Source: an uncultured Candidatus Melainabacteria bacterium
Lineage (GTDB): Bacteria > Cyanobacteriota > Vampirovibrionia > Gastranaerophilales > Gastranaerophilaceae
Direction: 5' to 3'
NCBI GenBank assembly: GCA_934754775.1
Contig: CAKVIM010000018.1
Coordinates: 1 to 28,399 of the forward strand
Length of the DNA stretch: 28,399 nt
Both the position numbers and the translations under genes were made by a program. Position 1 is the stretch's first letter. Every line of letters starts with the position of its first letter. Positions 8,326 through 16,059 of the stretch are shown here, one piece after another. The notes under the pieces were generated by a model. That model saw only the letters and a program-made list of their open reading frames with translations, was not told the origin of the DNA and ran no database searches.

Positions 8326-8338
8326 AACATATGTTATA
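8324..8338 (-). promoter_or_regulatory. -10 box and palindrome at the orphan gene start
   Basis: TATAAC (8333-8338, minus strand) lies seven bases before the ATG at 8325. A perfect 14-base palindrome, ATAACATATGTTAT (8324-8337), overlaps both the -10 and the start codon, the position of a repressor operator. No clear -35 is seen. Confidence 0.4.
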
Positions 8339-8386
8339 CTACAAAGGACAATTTATATAAATTAAAAATTTCAAACTTTTTTATTG

Positions 8387-8392
8387 TATAAT
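8387..8392 (+). promoter_or_regulatory. -10 box of birA, leaderless start
   Basis: Consensus TATAAT ends seven bases before the birA ATG at 8400. Transcription would begin at or within a base of the A of the start codon. No Shine-Dalgarno sequence lies upstream and no good -35 was found. Confidence 0.5.
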
Positions 8393-8399
8393 TAATTCT

Positions 8400-9119
8400 A
8401 TGGAATTAGTTTTTTTAGAAGAAGTTGAGTCGACAAATAAATATGCAAAAGAGCATATAAAAAATTTTAATGACATGACTCTAATATACACTGATAATCA
8501 GACAAACGGGCGTGGAAGATTAGATAGAAAATGGTCTTTCGGCGGAAAAGATAACATCTACGCAAGCATAATCTTAAAACCTTCGAATGAAATGAAAGAA
8601 ATTTACTCAAATCTTACGCAATATTTGTGTGTTATACTTGCCCAAACCTTCGAAGAATACGGAGTTACACCGACAATAAAATGGCCAAATGATATTCAAA
8701 TAAACGGCAAAAAAATCTCAGGGATTTTAGCCGAAGGCGTAATCGAAAACGGAAAACTTGAAGGTTTAATCCTAGGATTTGGCATAAATTTAAACACAAA
8801 GATAGATTTTTTATCCAAAATCAATCAGCCTGCAACATCTTTAAATATTGAAACGGGGCGTTTTATAGATAAGAAAATTTTCTTAAAAAAACTGTTAGAA
8901 AAATTTTGTTTGTTATATGATAGTTTTATTGAGAATGGATTTACATTTATCAAAAACGACTACATAAGAAGAGCCGGCTTTCTCAATAAAAATGTGACCG
9001 TTAAGGTATTTGACAAAGAAATTTGCGGAATCGCAGAAGATATTACCGATAACGGTGCGTTAATTCTAAGAGATGAAAATTATAAAAAACATATACTTTT
9101 AATAGGAGATATTTTATGA
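8400..9119 (+). CDS. birA: Biotin--protein ligase (BirA-type, no DNA-binding domain)
   Basis: A 239-residue ligase that activates biotin with ATP and attaches it to a carrier lysine. Hallmarks are STNKYAKE (about 11-18), the biotinyl-AMP loop QTNGRGRLDRKW (about 34-45), KWPNDI and KISGILAE (about 93-112), then GFGINLN. A short SH3-like C-terminal part follows. The length matches class I ligases lacking the N-terminal helix-turn-helix, so it is probably not a repressor. The next gene overlaps its stop (ATGA), and two genes on lies OadA, which carries the biotinylated lysine; the likely job is to charge that subunit. The start fits the family N-terminus despite the lack of a ribosome-binding site. 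Confidence 0.93.
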   Translation: MELVFLEEVESTNKYAKEHIKNFNDMTLIYTDNQTNGRGRLDRKWSFGGKDNIYASIILKPSNEMKEIYSNLTQYLCVILAQTFEEYGVTPTIKWPNDIQINGKKISGILAEGVIENGKLEGLILGFGINLNTKIDFLSKINQPATSLNIETGRFIDKKIFLKKLLEKFCLLYDSFIENGFTFIKNDYIRRAGFLNKNVTVKVFDKEICGIAEDITDNGALILRDENYKKHILLIGDIL

Positions 9120-9349
9120 ATGAATTATTAGCACAAGGTTTAGCCGTAATGTGCATTGGTATGGGAACTGTTTTGGCATTTTTATGCACTACAATCCTTT
9201 CAATGTTCGTTATGTCTAAGATAGTTAGAAAATTGAACGAGATTTTTCCGGAAGTCATCCCTCAACCGGCTGGCGGAAGAGCTAAAAAATCAATTGCAGA
9301 TGATGCAGAAATCGCAGTTGCAATCTTATCTGCAATGTTCAAGAAATAA
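9116..9349 (+). CDS. oadG: Oxaloacetate decarboxylase gamma-like subunit
   Basis: A 77-residue membrane protein. A single hydrophobic helix (about 6-35, QGLAVMCIGMGTVLAFLCTT) is followed by a charged, Pro/Gly-containing cytosolic tail with DDAEIAVAILSAMF, the arrangement of OadG/MmdD-like gamma subunits, which anchor the carboxyltransferase to the membrane pump and help assembly. The sequence is short and divergent, but its place between birA and oadA-oadB, with a four-base overlap with birA, makes the assignment strong. It could belong to a related Na+-pumping decarboxylase acting on another acid. Confidence 0.85.
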   Translation: MNELLAQGLAVMCIGMGTVLAFLCTTILSMFVMSKIVRKLNEIFPEVIPQPAGGRAKKSIADDAEIAVAILSAMFKK

Positions 9350-9391
9350 ACTAATTAAATTTTAAAGCAATATAAAAGGAAAGGTAAAATT

Positions 9392-11200
9392 ATGTCAAAA
9401 AAACTTATTAAAGTTATGGATACGTCATTCCGTGACGGTTTCCAATCAATTTACGGGGCAAAAGTTCTTGTAGATGATTTTATTCCAGCTTTACAAGCAG
9501 CAGTTAATGCAGGTTTGAAACACTTCGAAACAGCTGGTGGTGCAAGATTTCAAGCTCCAATATTTTTCTGTAACGAAAATGCTTTTGAAACAATGGATAA
9601 AATCAGAGCAGCTGTTGGTCCTGACGTTAAATTGCAATCTCTAGCTAGAGGCGTTAACGTTGTTGGTCTTAACTCTCAACCTCGTGATATTATCGACTTA
9701 CACGCAAAAATGTTTGCAAAACACGGTGTTAACGTAGTTAGAAACTTTGATGCTTTGAACGATGTTAACAACTTGGTTGATTCTGCAAACTCAATTAAAA
9801 AATATGGTATGCAACACGAAGTTACAATCACTATGATGGAACTTCCTTATGGTTGCGAAGGCGCACATGATGTTGCTTTCTATGAAAGAGTTTTAAGAAA
9901 TATCTTAGATTCAGGCTTACCATTTGACAGCTTGGCATTCAAAGATGCATCTGGTACTTCTCACCCTAGAAAAGTTTACGAAACAGTTAAAATGGCTCGT
10001 GAATTGTTAGGTCAAGATGCACACATCAGATTCCACTCTCATGAAACAGCAGGTACTGGTTTAGCTGCTTACTTAGCTGCTCTTGATGGTGGTGCTGACG
10101 GTATTGATTTGGCTATGAAGCCTGTTTCAGGTGGTACTGGTCAACCTGATATTATTTCAATGTGGCACGCTCTTCGTGGTACTGAATACGATTTAGGCTT
10201 AGATATTAAGAAAATTATGGAAACAGAAGAAATCTTCAAAGAATGCATGAAAGATTATCCAATCTCTCCAATTTCTTTGGCTGTTAACCCAATTCTTATC
10301 CAAGCTCCACTTCCTGGCGGCGCAACAGCTACAACTGTTAATCAATTAAAAGATATGGGTATGTTAGATAAGTTCCCTAAACTTATCGCTAACATGAAAG
10401 AAGTTGTTGAAAGAGGCGGTTTTGCTACATCTGTAACTCCGGTTTCTCAATTCTATGCACAACAATCATTCTTGAATGCAATTACTCCTGAACCATGGCA
10501 ACAAGCTAACCCTGGTTACGCAAAAATGCTTCTTGGTTACTTCGGTAAAACTCCTTGCGAACCTGATCCAGAATTGGTTAAATGGGCTCAAGAAAAAGTT
10601 GGTATGGAACCTACAACTGAAAAAGTTGTTGATATTAACGAAAAAGATCCTGAAAAAGGTATTGAAGCAGCTAAGAAAAGACTTGAAGAAGCTGGACTTC
10701 CTACAACTGATGAAAACATCTTTATTTCTGCAGCTTGCAAAGACGGCAACGTAGATAAAGGTATTGAATTCTTGCTAGGCAAAGGTCACGTTTCTGTTAA
10801 TAAATCTGCTAACAAAGCAGCTGCTCCTGCAGCACAAGCTTCAGCTTCAGGCGAATACACAATCAAAGTTAACGGCAAAAACTACGCAGTTAAACTTGAT
10901 GGTGAAAACAAAGCTACAGTTAACGGCAAAACTTATGATATCAACGTTAAAGCCGGTATTGAAACAAAAGCGGCAGCATCAGGTGATGGTGAAGAAGTTA
11001 AAGCAGGTTTACCTGGTAACGTATTGAGAATCGAAGTTTCTGAAGGCGATGAAGTAGCAGAAGGCGATGTATTGTTAGTTGTTGAAGCTATGAAAATGGA
11101 AACAGAAATCAAATCACCAAAAGCCGGCACTGTTCAATCAATCTTGGTTGCTCAAGGCGACAAGGTTGTAAGCGGTCAAGCATTGGTTACTTTGGGTTAA
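9392..11200 (+). CDS. oadA: Oxaloacetate decarboxylase alpha subunit (carboxyltransferase plus biotin carrier)
   Basis: A 602-residue protein. The N-terminal TIM-barrel carboxyltransferase begins with VMDTSFRDGFQS (the family's DTxxRDxxQS), followed by FDALND, FKDASG, RFHSHETAG and KPVSGGTGQPD. The conserved C-terminal part of the transferase runs to about 460, an Ala-rich linker follows, and a biotinyl domain ends the protein with EAMKMET; the biotinylated Lys is K568, 35 residues from the C-terminus as usual. It moves CO2 from the substrate to biotin; the beta subunit then releases it and exports Na+. GGAAAGG supports the start. OadA-type proteins resemble pyruvate carboxylase subunit B, but the adjacent beta and gamma genes point to a decarboxylase. 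Confidence 0.9.
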   Translation: MSKKLIKVMDTSFRDGFQSIYGAKVLVDDFIPALQAAVNAGLKHFETAGGARFQAPIFFCNENAFETMDKIRAAVGPDVKLQSLARGVNVVGLNSQPRDIIDLHAKMFAKHGVNVVRNFDALNDVNNLVDSANSIKKYGMQHEVTITMMELPYGCEGAHDVAFYERVLRNILDSGLPFDSLAFKDASGTSHPRKVYETVKMARELLGQDAHIRFHSHETAGTGLAAYLAALDGGADGIDLAMKPVSGGTGQPDIISMWHALRGTEYDLGLDIKKIMETEEIFKECMKDYPISPISLAVNPILIQAPLPGGATATTVNQLKDMGMLDKFPKLIANMKEVVERGGFATSVTPVSQFYAQQSFLNAITPEPWQQANPGYAKMLLGYFGKTPCEPDPELVKWAQEKVGMEPTTEKVVDINEKDPEKGIEAAKKRLEEAGLPTTDENIFISAACKDGNVDKGIEFLLGKGHVSVNKSANKAAAPAAQASASGEYTIKVNGKNYAVKLDGENKATVNGKTYDINVKAGIETKAAASGDGEEVKAGLPGNVLRIEVSEGDEVAEGDVLLVVEAMKMETEIKSPKAGTVQSILVAQGDKVVSGQALVTLG

Positions 11201-11219
11201 TAAGGGGAGGTAAATAGTT

Positions 11220-12416
11220 ATGAATATTGCTGACGGTTTACATACTCTCTGGGACTCAACTGGTATAATGGGTTTTGTGCATTCTGCACAAAACGCCGTT
11301 GCCGACCCAAACTTGCAAGGTTTTGAACAAATCTTGCACATGCACGGACAATGGATTATGATTTTAATTTGCTTGTTCTTGCTATGGCTTGGTATCAAAA
11401 AACAATTTGAACCATTGCTTCTTGTTCCTATCGCATTCGGCGGTTTGTTATCAAACATCCCAATGCCTTTAGGTGAAGAAATTGCAGGTCCAAACGGTTT
11501 CTTAGGTATCATTTTTGAAGCCGGTATTCACAAAGGCTTGTTCCCATTGATTATTTTCATGGGCGTAGGTGCAATGACAGACTTCGGTCCTTTGATTGCT
11601 AACCCTAAAACAGCTCTTTTAGGTGGTGCTGCTCAATTCGGTATCTTCGGTGCTTTGTTGATGGCATACTGCTTATTCGGTTTCTCAATGCCAGAAGCTG
11701 CATCTATCGGTATTATCGGTGGTGCTGACGGTCCTACTTCAATTTATGTAACAACAAAATTGGCTGAAAACTTGCTTGGACCTATCGCAGTTGCAGCATA
11801 CTCTTATATGGCTTTAGTTCCTGTTATCCAACCTCCTATAATGAAGTTGTTTACAACAGAAGCTGAACGTAAAATCCAAATGACTCAGTTAAGAGATGTT
11901 TCAAAGAGAGAAAAAATTGTATTCCCTCTAATGATTCTACTTCTTTGCGTAATCTTACTTCCAAGCGCTTGCCCTCTTTTAGGTGCATTATGCTTCGGTA
12001 ACTTATGTAAAGAATGCGGTGTTGTTGAAAGATTGTCTGACACTATGCAAAATGCCTTAATCAATATTGTTACAATATTCTTAGGCTTGTCAGTTGGTTC
12101 AAAATTATCAGCAAGCCAATTCTTAACAGTTCAAACATTATTCATCTTATTACTAGGTGTAATTGCATTCTCACTTGCAACTGCAGCCGGTGTTTTGATG
12201 GCTAAATTAATGAACTTATGTTCAAAAGAAAAAATCAACCCACTTATTGGTTCAGCAGGTGTTTCTGCAGTTCCAATGGCAGCTCGTGTATCTAATAAAG
12301 TTGGTCTTGAAGCTAACCCTCAAAACTTCTTGTTGATGCACGCAATGGGTCCTAACGTTTCAGGTGTAATCGGTTCTGCTGTTGCTGCCGGTGTTCTATT
12401 AGCACTTTGTCACTAA
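11220..12416 (+). CDS. oadB: Na+-translocating decarboxylase beta subunit
   Basis: A 398-residue polytopic membrane protein of the OadB/GcdB/MmdB family, which decarboxylates carboxybiotin and couples this to Na+ export. Diagnostic stretches are [42 protein letters not shown] (the family's Asp-containing signature) and [15 protein letters not shown]. About nine or ten hydrophobic helices are visible. It follows oadA by 19 bases with GGGGAGG as ribosome-binding site and is the last gene of the birA-oadG-oadA-oadB run; a strong terminator follows. The resulting Na+ gradient would suit a fermentative organism. The exact acid substrate (oxaloacetate or another) is inferred from OadA. Confidence 0.93.
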   Translation: MNIADGLHTLWDSTGIMGFVHSAQNAVADPNLQGFEQILHMHGQWIMILICLFLLWLGIKKQFEPLLLVPIAFGGLLSNIPMPLGEEIAGPNGFLGIIFEAGIHKGLFPLIIFMGVGAMTDFGPLIANPKTALLGGAAQFGIFGALLMAYCLFGFSMPEAASIGIIGGADGPTSIYVTTKLAENLLGPIAVAAYSYMALVPVIQPPIMKLFTTEAERKIQMTQLRDVSKREKIVFPLMILLLCVILLPSACPLLGALCFGNLCKECGVVERLSDTMQNALINIVTIFLGLSVGSKLSASQFLTVQTLFILLLGVIAFSLATAAGVLMAKLMNLCSKEKINPLIGSAGVSAVPMAARVSNKVGLEANPQNFLLMHAMGPNVSGVIGSAVAAGVLLALCH

Positions 12417-12454
12417 GAGAAATTAGAGTCAGGCTTTTTATCTGACCTACATAA

Positions 12455-12495
12455 TAAAAAAGAGGGGCGAACCTGCGGTTCGCCCCTCTTTTTTT
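12455..12495 (+). terminator. Terminator of the birA-oad operon
   Basis: A 13-base perfect stem (AGAGGGGCGAACC with GGTTCGCCCCTCT, loop TGC) is flanked by A6 and T7, so it could act in both directions. It lies about 40 bases after the oadB stop. Confidence 0.9.
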
Positions 12496-12609
12496 ACGTC
12501 TTTTCTTGTAGCTCCTCAAGAAAGCTCAATTACATTTTACCCCTTTACCCTTACGTCAATCTAGTAGTCCCTCCTCTAAACCAATTACATTTACCCCTTT
12601 ACCCCTACC
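12496..12609 (-). repeat. Dispersed intergenic repeat, two tandem copies of about 57 bases
   Basis: Copies begin at 12496 and 12553, each running ACGTC-CTAGTAG-TCCCTCCTC-CAATTACATTTACCCC-TTTACCC with small differences. On the minus strand this reads GGGGTAAATGTAATTGG-GAGGGACTACTAGATTGACG, the same family as at 1854-1942 and 22401-22455. It fills the space between two opposing terminators. Confidence 0.65.
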
Positions 12610-12611
12610 GC

Positions 12612-12655
12612 AAAAAAGGCACCGCCAAACATAAATGTTTGGCGGTGCCTTTTTT
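12612..12655 (-). terminator. Terminator of the SPFH gene run
   Basis: A very strong hairpin (AAAAAAGGCACCGCCAAACAT pairing with its complement across a two-base centre) ends on the minus strand in a run of T. It lies just after the stop of the SPFH gene at 12667; the A/T flanks also make it bidirectional. Confidence 0.88.
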
Positions 12656-12666
12656 AAAAACATATT

Positions 12667-13458
12667 TTATTTTGAGGGCGTTACGTTAATAAACGGAACG
12701 GAACCACCCATCATATATTGAGGCATTTTACCATCCCATTTTTGAACAGCTTCATACTGCACCAAAGATTTGTTTTGACTCAAAGCTTTTGCTCTGATTG
12801 CCATTGATTTTGCTTCTGCTTCTGCCGCAATAAGTTTTTGCTTCGCTTCTTCTTGAACCTGAACAGTTTTATTTTTAGCTTTCAATGCGTCTTGTTCAGC
12901 TGTAACCTTACTTTCAATCGCACGCTCAAATACCGCTGAATAATTAATTTCTGTCATCTGAAAATCAGTTACATTGATATAATTATCCGCCAATTGGCTT
13001 TGAAGCTTAAACAAAATATCACCGGTTGCTTTTTCTCTGTTTGCAATTAAATCTTGAGCATTCCATTTCCCGATAATATCTTTAATCGTACCTTCTACAA
13101 CAGGAGTCAAAATCGTGCTTACGTAATCCATTCCAACTTCTTGAAATAACTTGTTAACTTTATCCGGCTGAACGTTATAATTGATTACATAAGTAATTCT
13201 TGCTTGTTGAATGTCTTTTGTATAAACAGAGGTGGTTAATGTATTTTTCTGAGTCTTTACGTTCATTGTTCTAAATTTTTGTATAAAAGGAAATATCAGG
13301 TGCAACCCTTCTCCATAGCATTGCGGTTCAACTTCACCTAATCGAATTTTTATACCTCTTTCCCCTGGACCAACCATTACAAAGGGATTACACATAACCA
13401 AAAAACAAACCAGTAAACACAGCACCAAGACCGGCATACCAAAAAACTTTTTGTCCAT
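12667..13458 (-). CDS. SPFH/prohibitin-family membrane protein
   Basis: A 263-residue protein. An N-terminal membrane anchor (about 6-27, PVLVLCLLVCFLVMC) is followed by the SPFH domain opening VGPGERGIKIRLGEV and GLHLIFPF, then KTQKNTLTTSVYTKD and the helical region TVQVQEEAKQKLIAAEAEAKS. This is the prohibitin/HflK-HflC arrangement; such proteins form ring-like membrane scaffolds that often regulate FtsH proteases. Only one SPFH gene is present, so it is more like the prohibitin branch than a paired HflKC. A small two-helix protein gene lies 31 bases upstream on the same strand, and a strong terminator follows. The protease partner is not in the window. Confidence 0.85.
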   Translation of the reverse strand: MDKKFFGMPVLVLCLLVCFLVMCNPFVMVGPGERGIKIRLGEVEPQCYGEGLHLIFPFIQKFRTMNVKTQKNTLTTSVYTKDIQQARITYVINYNVQPDKVNKLFQEVGMDYVSTILTPVVEGTIKDIIGKWNAQDLIANREKATGDILFKLQSQLADNYINVTDFQMTEINYSAVFERAIESKVTAEQDALKAKNKTVQVQEEAKQKLIAAEAEAKSMAIRAKALSQNKSLVQYEAVQKWDGKMPQYMMGGSVPFINVTPSK

Positions 13459-13489
13459 CTTTTTCCTTTCTTTTATATTTAGGCTAAAA

Positions 13490-13681
13490 CTACTTCAAGG
13501 CTATTAGAGCTAAAGCTACGTAAAAAGCTGCAACAATTAGCACAAAGCTGCCAAAGACAATAAGCATTTGTTTTCCGTACGCTTGATAAAGGTTTTTACC
13601 GGTAATATAGCAGCAAGTTATAATACACAAATTAACTAAAATCACTAATGATAATAGCAACATCAAAACTCTAACGACCAT
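13490..13681 (-). CDS. Small two-helix membrane protein
   Basis: A 63-residue, strongly hydrophobic protein with helices at about 4-25 (VLMLLLSLVILVNLCIITCC) and 38-61 (QMLIVFGSFVLIVAAFYVAL) joined by a short loop GKNLYQAYGK. GAGG six bases before the ATG supports translation. It is 31 bases upstream of the SPFH gene, so the two are probably co-transcribed, and it may be a partner or modulator. No family recognised. Confidence 0.6.
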   Translation of the reverse strand: MVVRVLMLLLSLVILVNLCIITCCYITGKNLYQAYGKQMLIVFGSFVLIVAAFYVALALIALK

Positions 13682-13702
13682 TACGCCTCTCTTTCAATAA
13701 AT

Positions 13703-13708
13703 ATTATA
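13703..13708 (-). promoter_or_regulatory. -10 box upstream of the small membrane protein / SPFH pair
   Basis: TATAAT on the minus strand, 21 bases before the ATG at 13681 and after the stop of the GT4 gene, so the pair may have its own promoter. No convincing -35. Confidence 0.4.
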
Positions 13709-13737
13709 ATAAAGATGACTTTTTCATTTATCATTTA

Positions 13738-14955
13738 TTAAGACGATTTTGGTTTGATAAAGTTTATGATTGAATCGGCACATTTTTCCCAACTAAAGTT
13801 TTTAGCTCTGATTAGACCTCTTTCTATAGAGAGTTCTCGATAAAATTTGTCATAATACATTTTTTCATAAGCATTTATTAAGGCTTCATCGTCATTTGGG
13901 TCAATTTGTATGCCGGCATCACCAATGACTTCAGGTAAAGAGGAGCAATTAGAAGTAATTACAGGACAGCCGCATTTCATCGCCTCTAGTACCGGAAGCC
14001 CAAAACCTTCGTATAAAGACGGATAAACAAACATCATTGCGTTTGAATAAAGTTTTGGTAAATCTTCATCCTTAACATACCCAAGAACCTCTATTTTAGA
14101 TTGGTCAAAATTTCCGATTGCTTTAGCCAATTCGTTTTTAAACCTATCCCAAATGCCGCCTGCTAACACAAGCTTTAAGTCCTTGATTTTATTCTTTTCG
14201 ATAAATTTAAAGAAGTTTTTTATGGCAAAAATGAGATTTTTTCTTTTACCTAAAGTGCAAAGTGAAAAAACGTATTTTTCTGTTTTTGGGGCTTCTGTTG
14301 GACGAAAAGACTCGTCTACTCCTAACAAAGTCGTTTTTATATTCGCTTCATTCAGATTAAAATAATTTAAGATATCACGTCTAGTGCATTCTGAATTCGT
14401 CAAATAAAAATCGTTTTTATTAATCGTATTATAAATCCTATAGCACCAAAGACTTTTATTGGTTGGAATTTTTCCTTTTTCTAAAATTGGAATAATATCG
14501 TGAATCATTCTAAAGCGTTTCAAGTTTGAAGCCAAAATTTCATCAGAGGGAGCCGTAAAGGGGCTAAAATAGGCATCAAACATTTTTAGTTCCGCAAGAT
14601 TTTTTTTGTTTTTATGATGAAAAAGATTTTCATACAGCCTTGAAAGATACATCATTCCAAATTTATTGCTATTATTCTTCGTTTTTATCGAATAATTCAT
14701 CTTTGCAAAAAACAGATTAACAATAGAATTCTCGTTCAGAAGCTCAAGACCTTTAAATTCTTCAACTTTAGCAATAATATCTTTCAAAAAATAATAACGT
14801 TTAAAATCACAATAAAGGGTTAATTCTATATCTTCTCTTTTTTTGAATTCTCTAAAAAGATTAAGAGCAACAAAAAACACACCGGCTCTATGCCCCGACT
14901 CTTCCAGATAATAAGATAATTCTGTCGCATCAAAAAGAAGTTTTAATCTGCCCAT
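13738..14955 (-). CDS. GT4-family glycosyltransferase
   Basis: A 405-residue GT-B enzyme that moves a sugar from a nucleotide donor to a glycan or lipid acceptor. The N-terminal half is variable and starts directly with the first beta strand (KLLFDATEL). The C-terminal half has the GT4 signature [37 protein letters not shown] and the EX7E motif [17 protein letters not shown] (E316 and E324). No signal peptide or membrane span, so it is cytosolic or peripheral. It is divergent from a GT2 gene 42 bases away, suggesting shared control and a polysaccharide role. TAAAAT six bases before the ATG and no Shine-Dalgarno sequence suggest a leaderless transcript. Donor and acceptor unknown. Confidence 0.85.
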   Translation of the reverse strand: MGRLKLLFDATELSYYLEESGHRAGVFFVALNLFREFKKREDIELTLYCDFKRYYFLKDIIAKVEEFKGLELLNENSIVNLFFAKMNYSIKTKNNSNKFGMMYLSRLYENLFHHKNKKNLAELKMFDAYFSPFTAPSDEILASNLKRFRMIHDIIPILEKGKIPTNKSLWCYRIYNTINKNDFYLTNSECTRRDILNYFNLNEANIKTTLLGVDESFRPTEAPKTEKYVFSLCTLGKRKNLIFAIKNFFKFIEKNKIKDLKLVLAGGIWDRFKNELAKAIGNFDQSKIEVLGYVKDEDLPKLYSNAMMFVYPSLYEGFGLPVLEAMKCGCPVITSNCSSLPEVIGDAGIQIDPNDDEALINAYEKMYYDKFYRELSIERGLIRAKNFSWEKCADSIINFIKPKSS

Positions 14956-14961
14956 AATTAC

Positions 14962-14967
14962 ATTTTA
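14962..14967 (-). promoter_or_regulatory. -10 box of the GT4 gene, leaderless start
   Basis: TAAAAT ends six bases before the ATG at 14955 on the minus strand; the intervening bases hold no ribosome-binding site. It lies only about 20 bases from the divergent -10 of the GT2 gene. Confidence 0.4.
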
Positions 14968-14985
14968 CATCAAACTATTTTATGC

Positions 14986-14991
14986 TACATT
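14986..14991 (+). promoter_or_regulatory. Extended -10 box of the GT2 gene, leaderless start
   Basis: TGCTACATT gives an extended -10. The ATG at 14998 lies exactly six bases beyond it, where transcription should begin; an earlier in-frame ATG at 14992 would fall upstream of the start site. Confidence 0.45.
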
Positions 14992-14997
14992 ATGATT

Positions 14998-16059
14998 ATG
15001 CAAGCTAAAACCAATAACAAACCGTTAATAAGCGTAATTATTCCGGTACACAATACTGCAAAATTTTTGTCTAAGTGCTTAAAATCGATTATTAATCAAT
15101 CTTTCAAAGATATTGAAATAATTTGCATTGATGATGCGTCTAAAGACAAGAGCTTGAACATCCTTCAAAAGTATTCTTCACAAGATGAAAGAATACAAGT
15201 TTTTGCGAACAAAACCAACATCGGAGCTGGAGCGACAAGAAATTTTGGTGTAAAAAACGCTTGCGGGAAATATATTTATTTTCTGGATTCAGACGATTGG
15301 CTTGAAAAAGACGGACTAAAAAAACTTGCAGACACGCTTAAAAAGTTTGGCGAAGTTGATATAATATCATTTTTGCACTATAACGTGAATGCTGCAACTC
15401 TTATAAAACGAGAAGAACCAAAAGTTCCGGAAAGTTTAACTAACAAAATTTTGGACATATACGATACGCCTGAATGCATTCAATATTTAGGATACGGAAT
15501 GACGAAGCTTATTAGAAAAAATTTTCTAATCGAAAACAAAATCGAATTCAATAACGACAAGTGTTTTGAGGATGTTGACCATTTTTTAGAGCTTACACCG
15601 AAAATTAAATCTATACTTTTTATTAATGAGAAGATTTTTAACTATCGAGTTTTAAGAAGTGGGTCAATTATTTCAAAAAAAGATGATTATATCGAGTATT
15701 TGATAAAAGATACCCAAAAAGCTGAAGAGTTATCAAAAGATTTTCCACCAAAAGTCAGAAACGAATTGCTCAAAAAATTGTACGCAACATTAGCTTACAC
15801 AGCACTTATAATTTATTCGAATTCCAAAATGACACATTCTGAATTAAAACATATTTTTGAGGATTGCATTGATTATAATGTGCTAAAAGAAAACAATATG
15901 AAGTATTACCTTGACATGCGAAGAAAAATAACATGCGGAAATGAAACCACATTTTTTCTGGAAAATTTCTTAAGAATGCGAATAAAAGACTTCTTCCCAA
16001 GCTTTTTTAGCACCTACAAGAACCTAAAAGCCACTATTTATAAGAGATTTTGTTCATAA
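14998..16059 (+). CDS. GT2-family glycosyltransferase
   Basis: A 354-codon-scale GT-A enzyme of the bacterial polysaccharide type. The Rossmann-like donor site is seen in ISVIIPVHNTAKFLSKCL (11-28), IICIDDASKD (41-50), GAGATRNFG (about 76-84) and the metal-binding FLDSDDW (95-101). The C-terminal half is typical of capsule or O-antigen transferases, with FEDVDHFL supplying the likely catalytic acidic residues. No membrane span is evident. The start is placed at 14998, not 14992, because of the -10 position. Its last 26 bases overlap the convergent glycosyltransferase gene at 16034. Acceptor and linkage unknown. Confidence 0.85.
   Translation: MQAKTNNKPLISVIIPVHNTAKFLSKCLKSIINQSFKDIEIICIDDASKDKSLNILQKYSSQDERIQVFANKTNIGAGATRNFGVKNACGKYIYFLDSDDWLEKDGLKKLADTLKKFGEVDIISFLHYNVNAATLIKREEPKVPESLTNKILDIYDTPECIQYLGYGMTKLIRKNFLIENKIEFNNDKCFEDVDHFLELTPKIKSILFINEKIFNYRVLRSGSIISKKDDYIEYLIKDTQKAEELSKDFPPKVRNELLKKLYATLAYTALIIYSNSKMTHSELKHIFEDCIDYNVLKENNMKYYLDMRRKITCGNETTFFLENFLRMRIKDFFPSFFSTYKNLKATIYKRFCS

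Noticed and set aside
9350..9391. Riboswitch or separate promoter before oadA
   Set aside because: The gap is only 42 bases, AT-rich and without a stem; it holds just a ribosome-binding site.
11138..11512. 124-codon minus-strand open frame over oadA/oadB
   Set aside because: It spans the antisense of two secure genes and the operon junction, as expected of a shadow frame.
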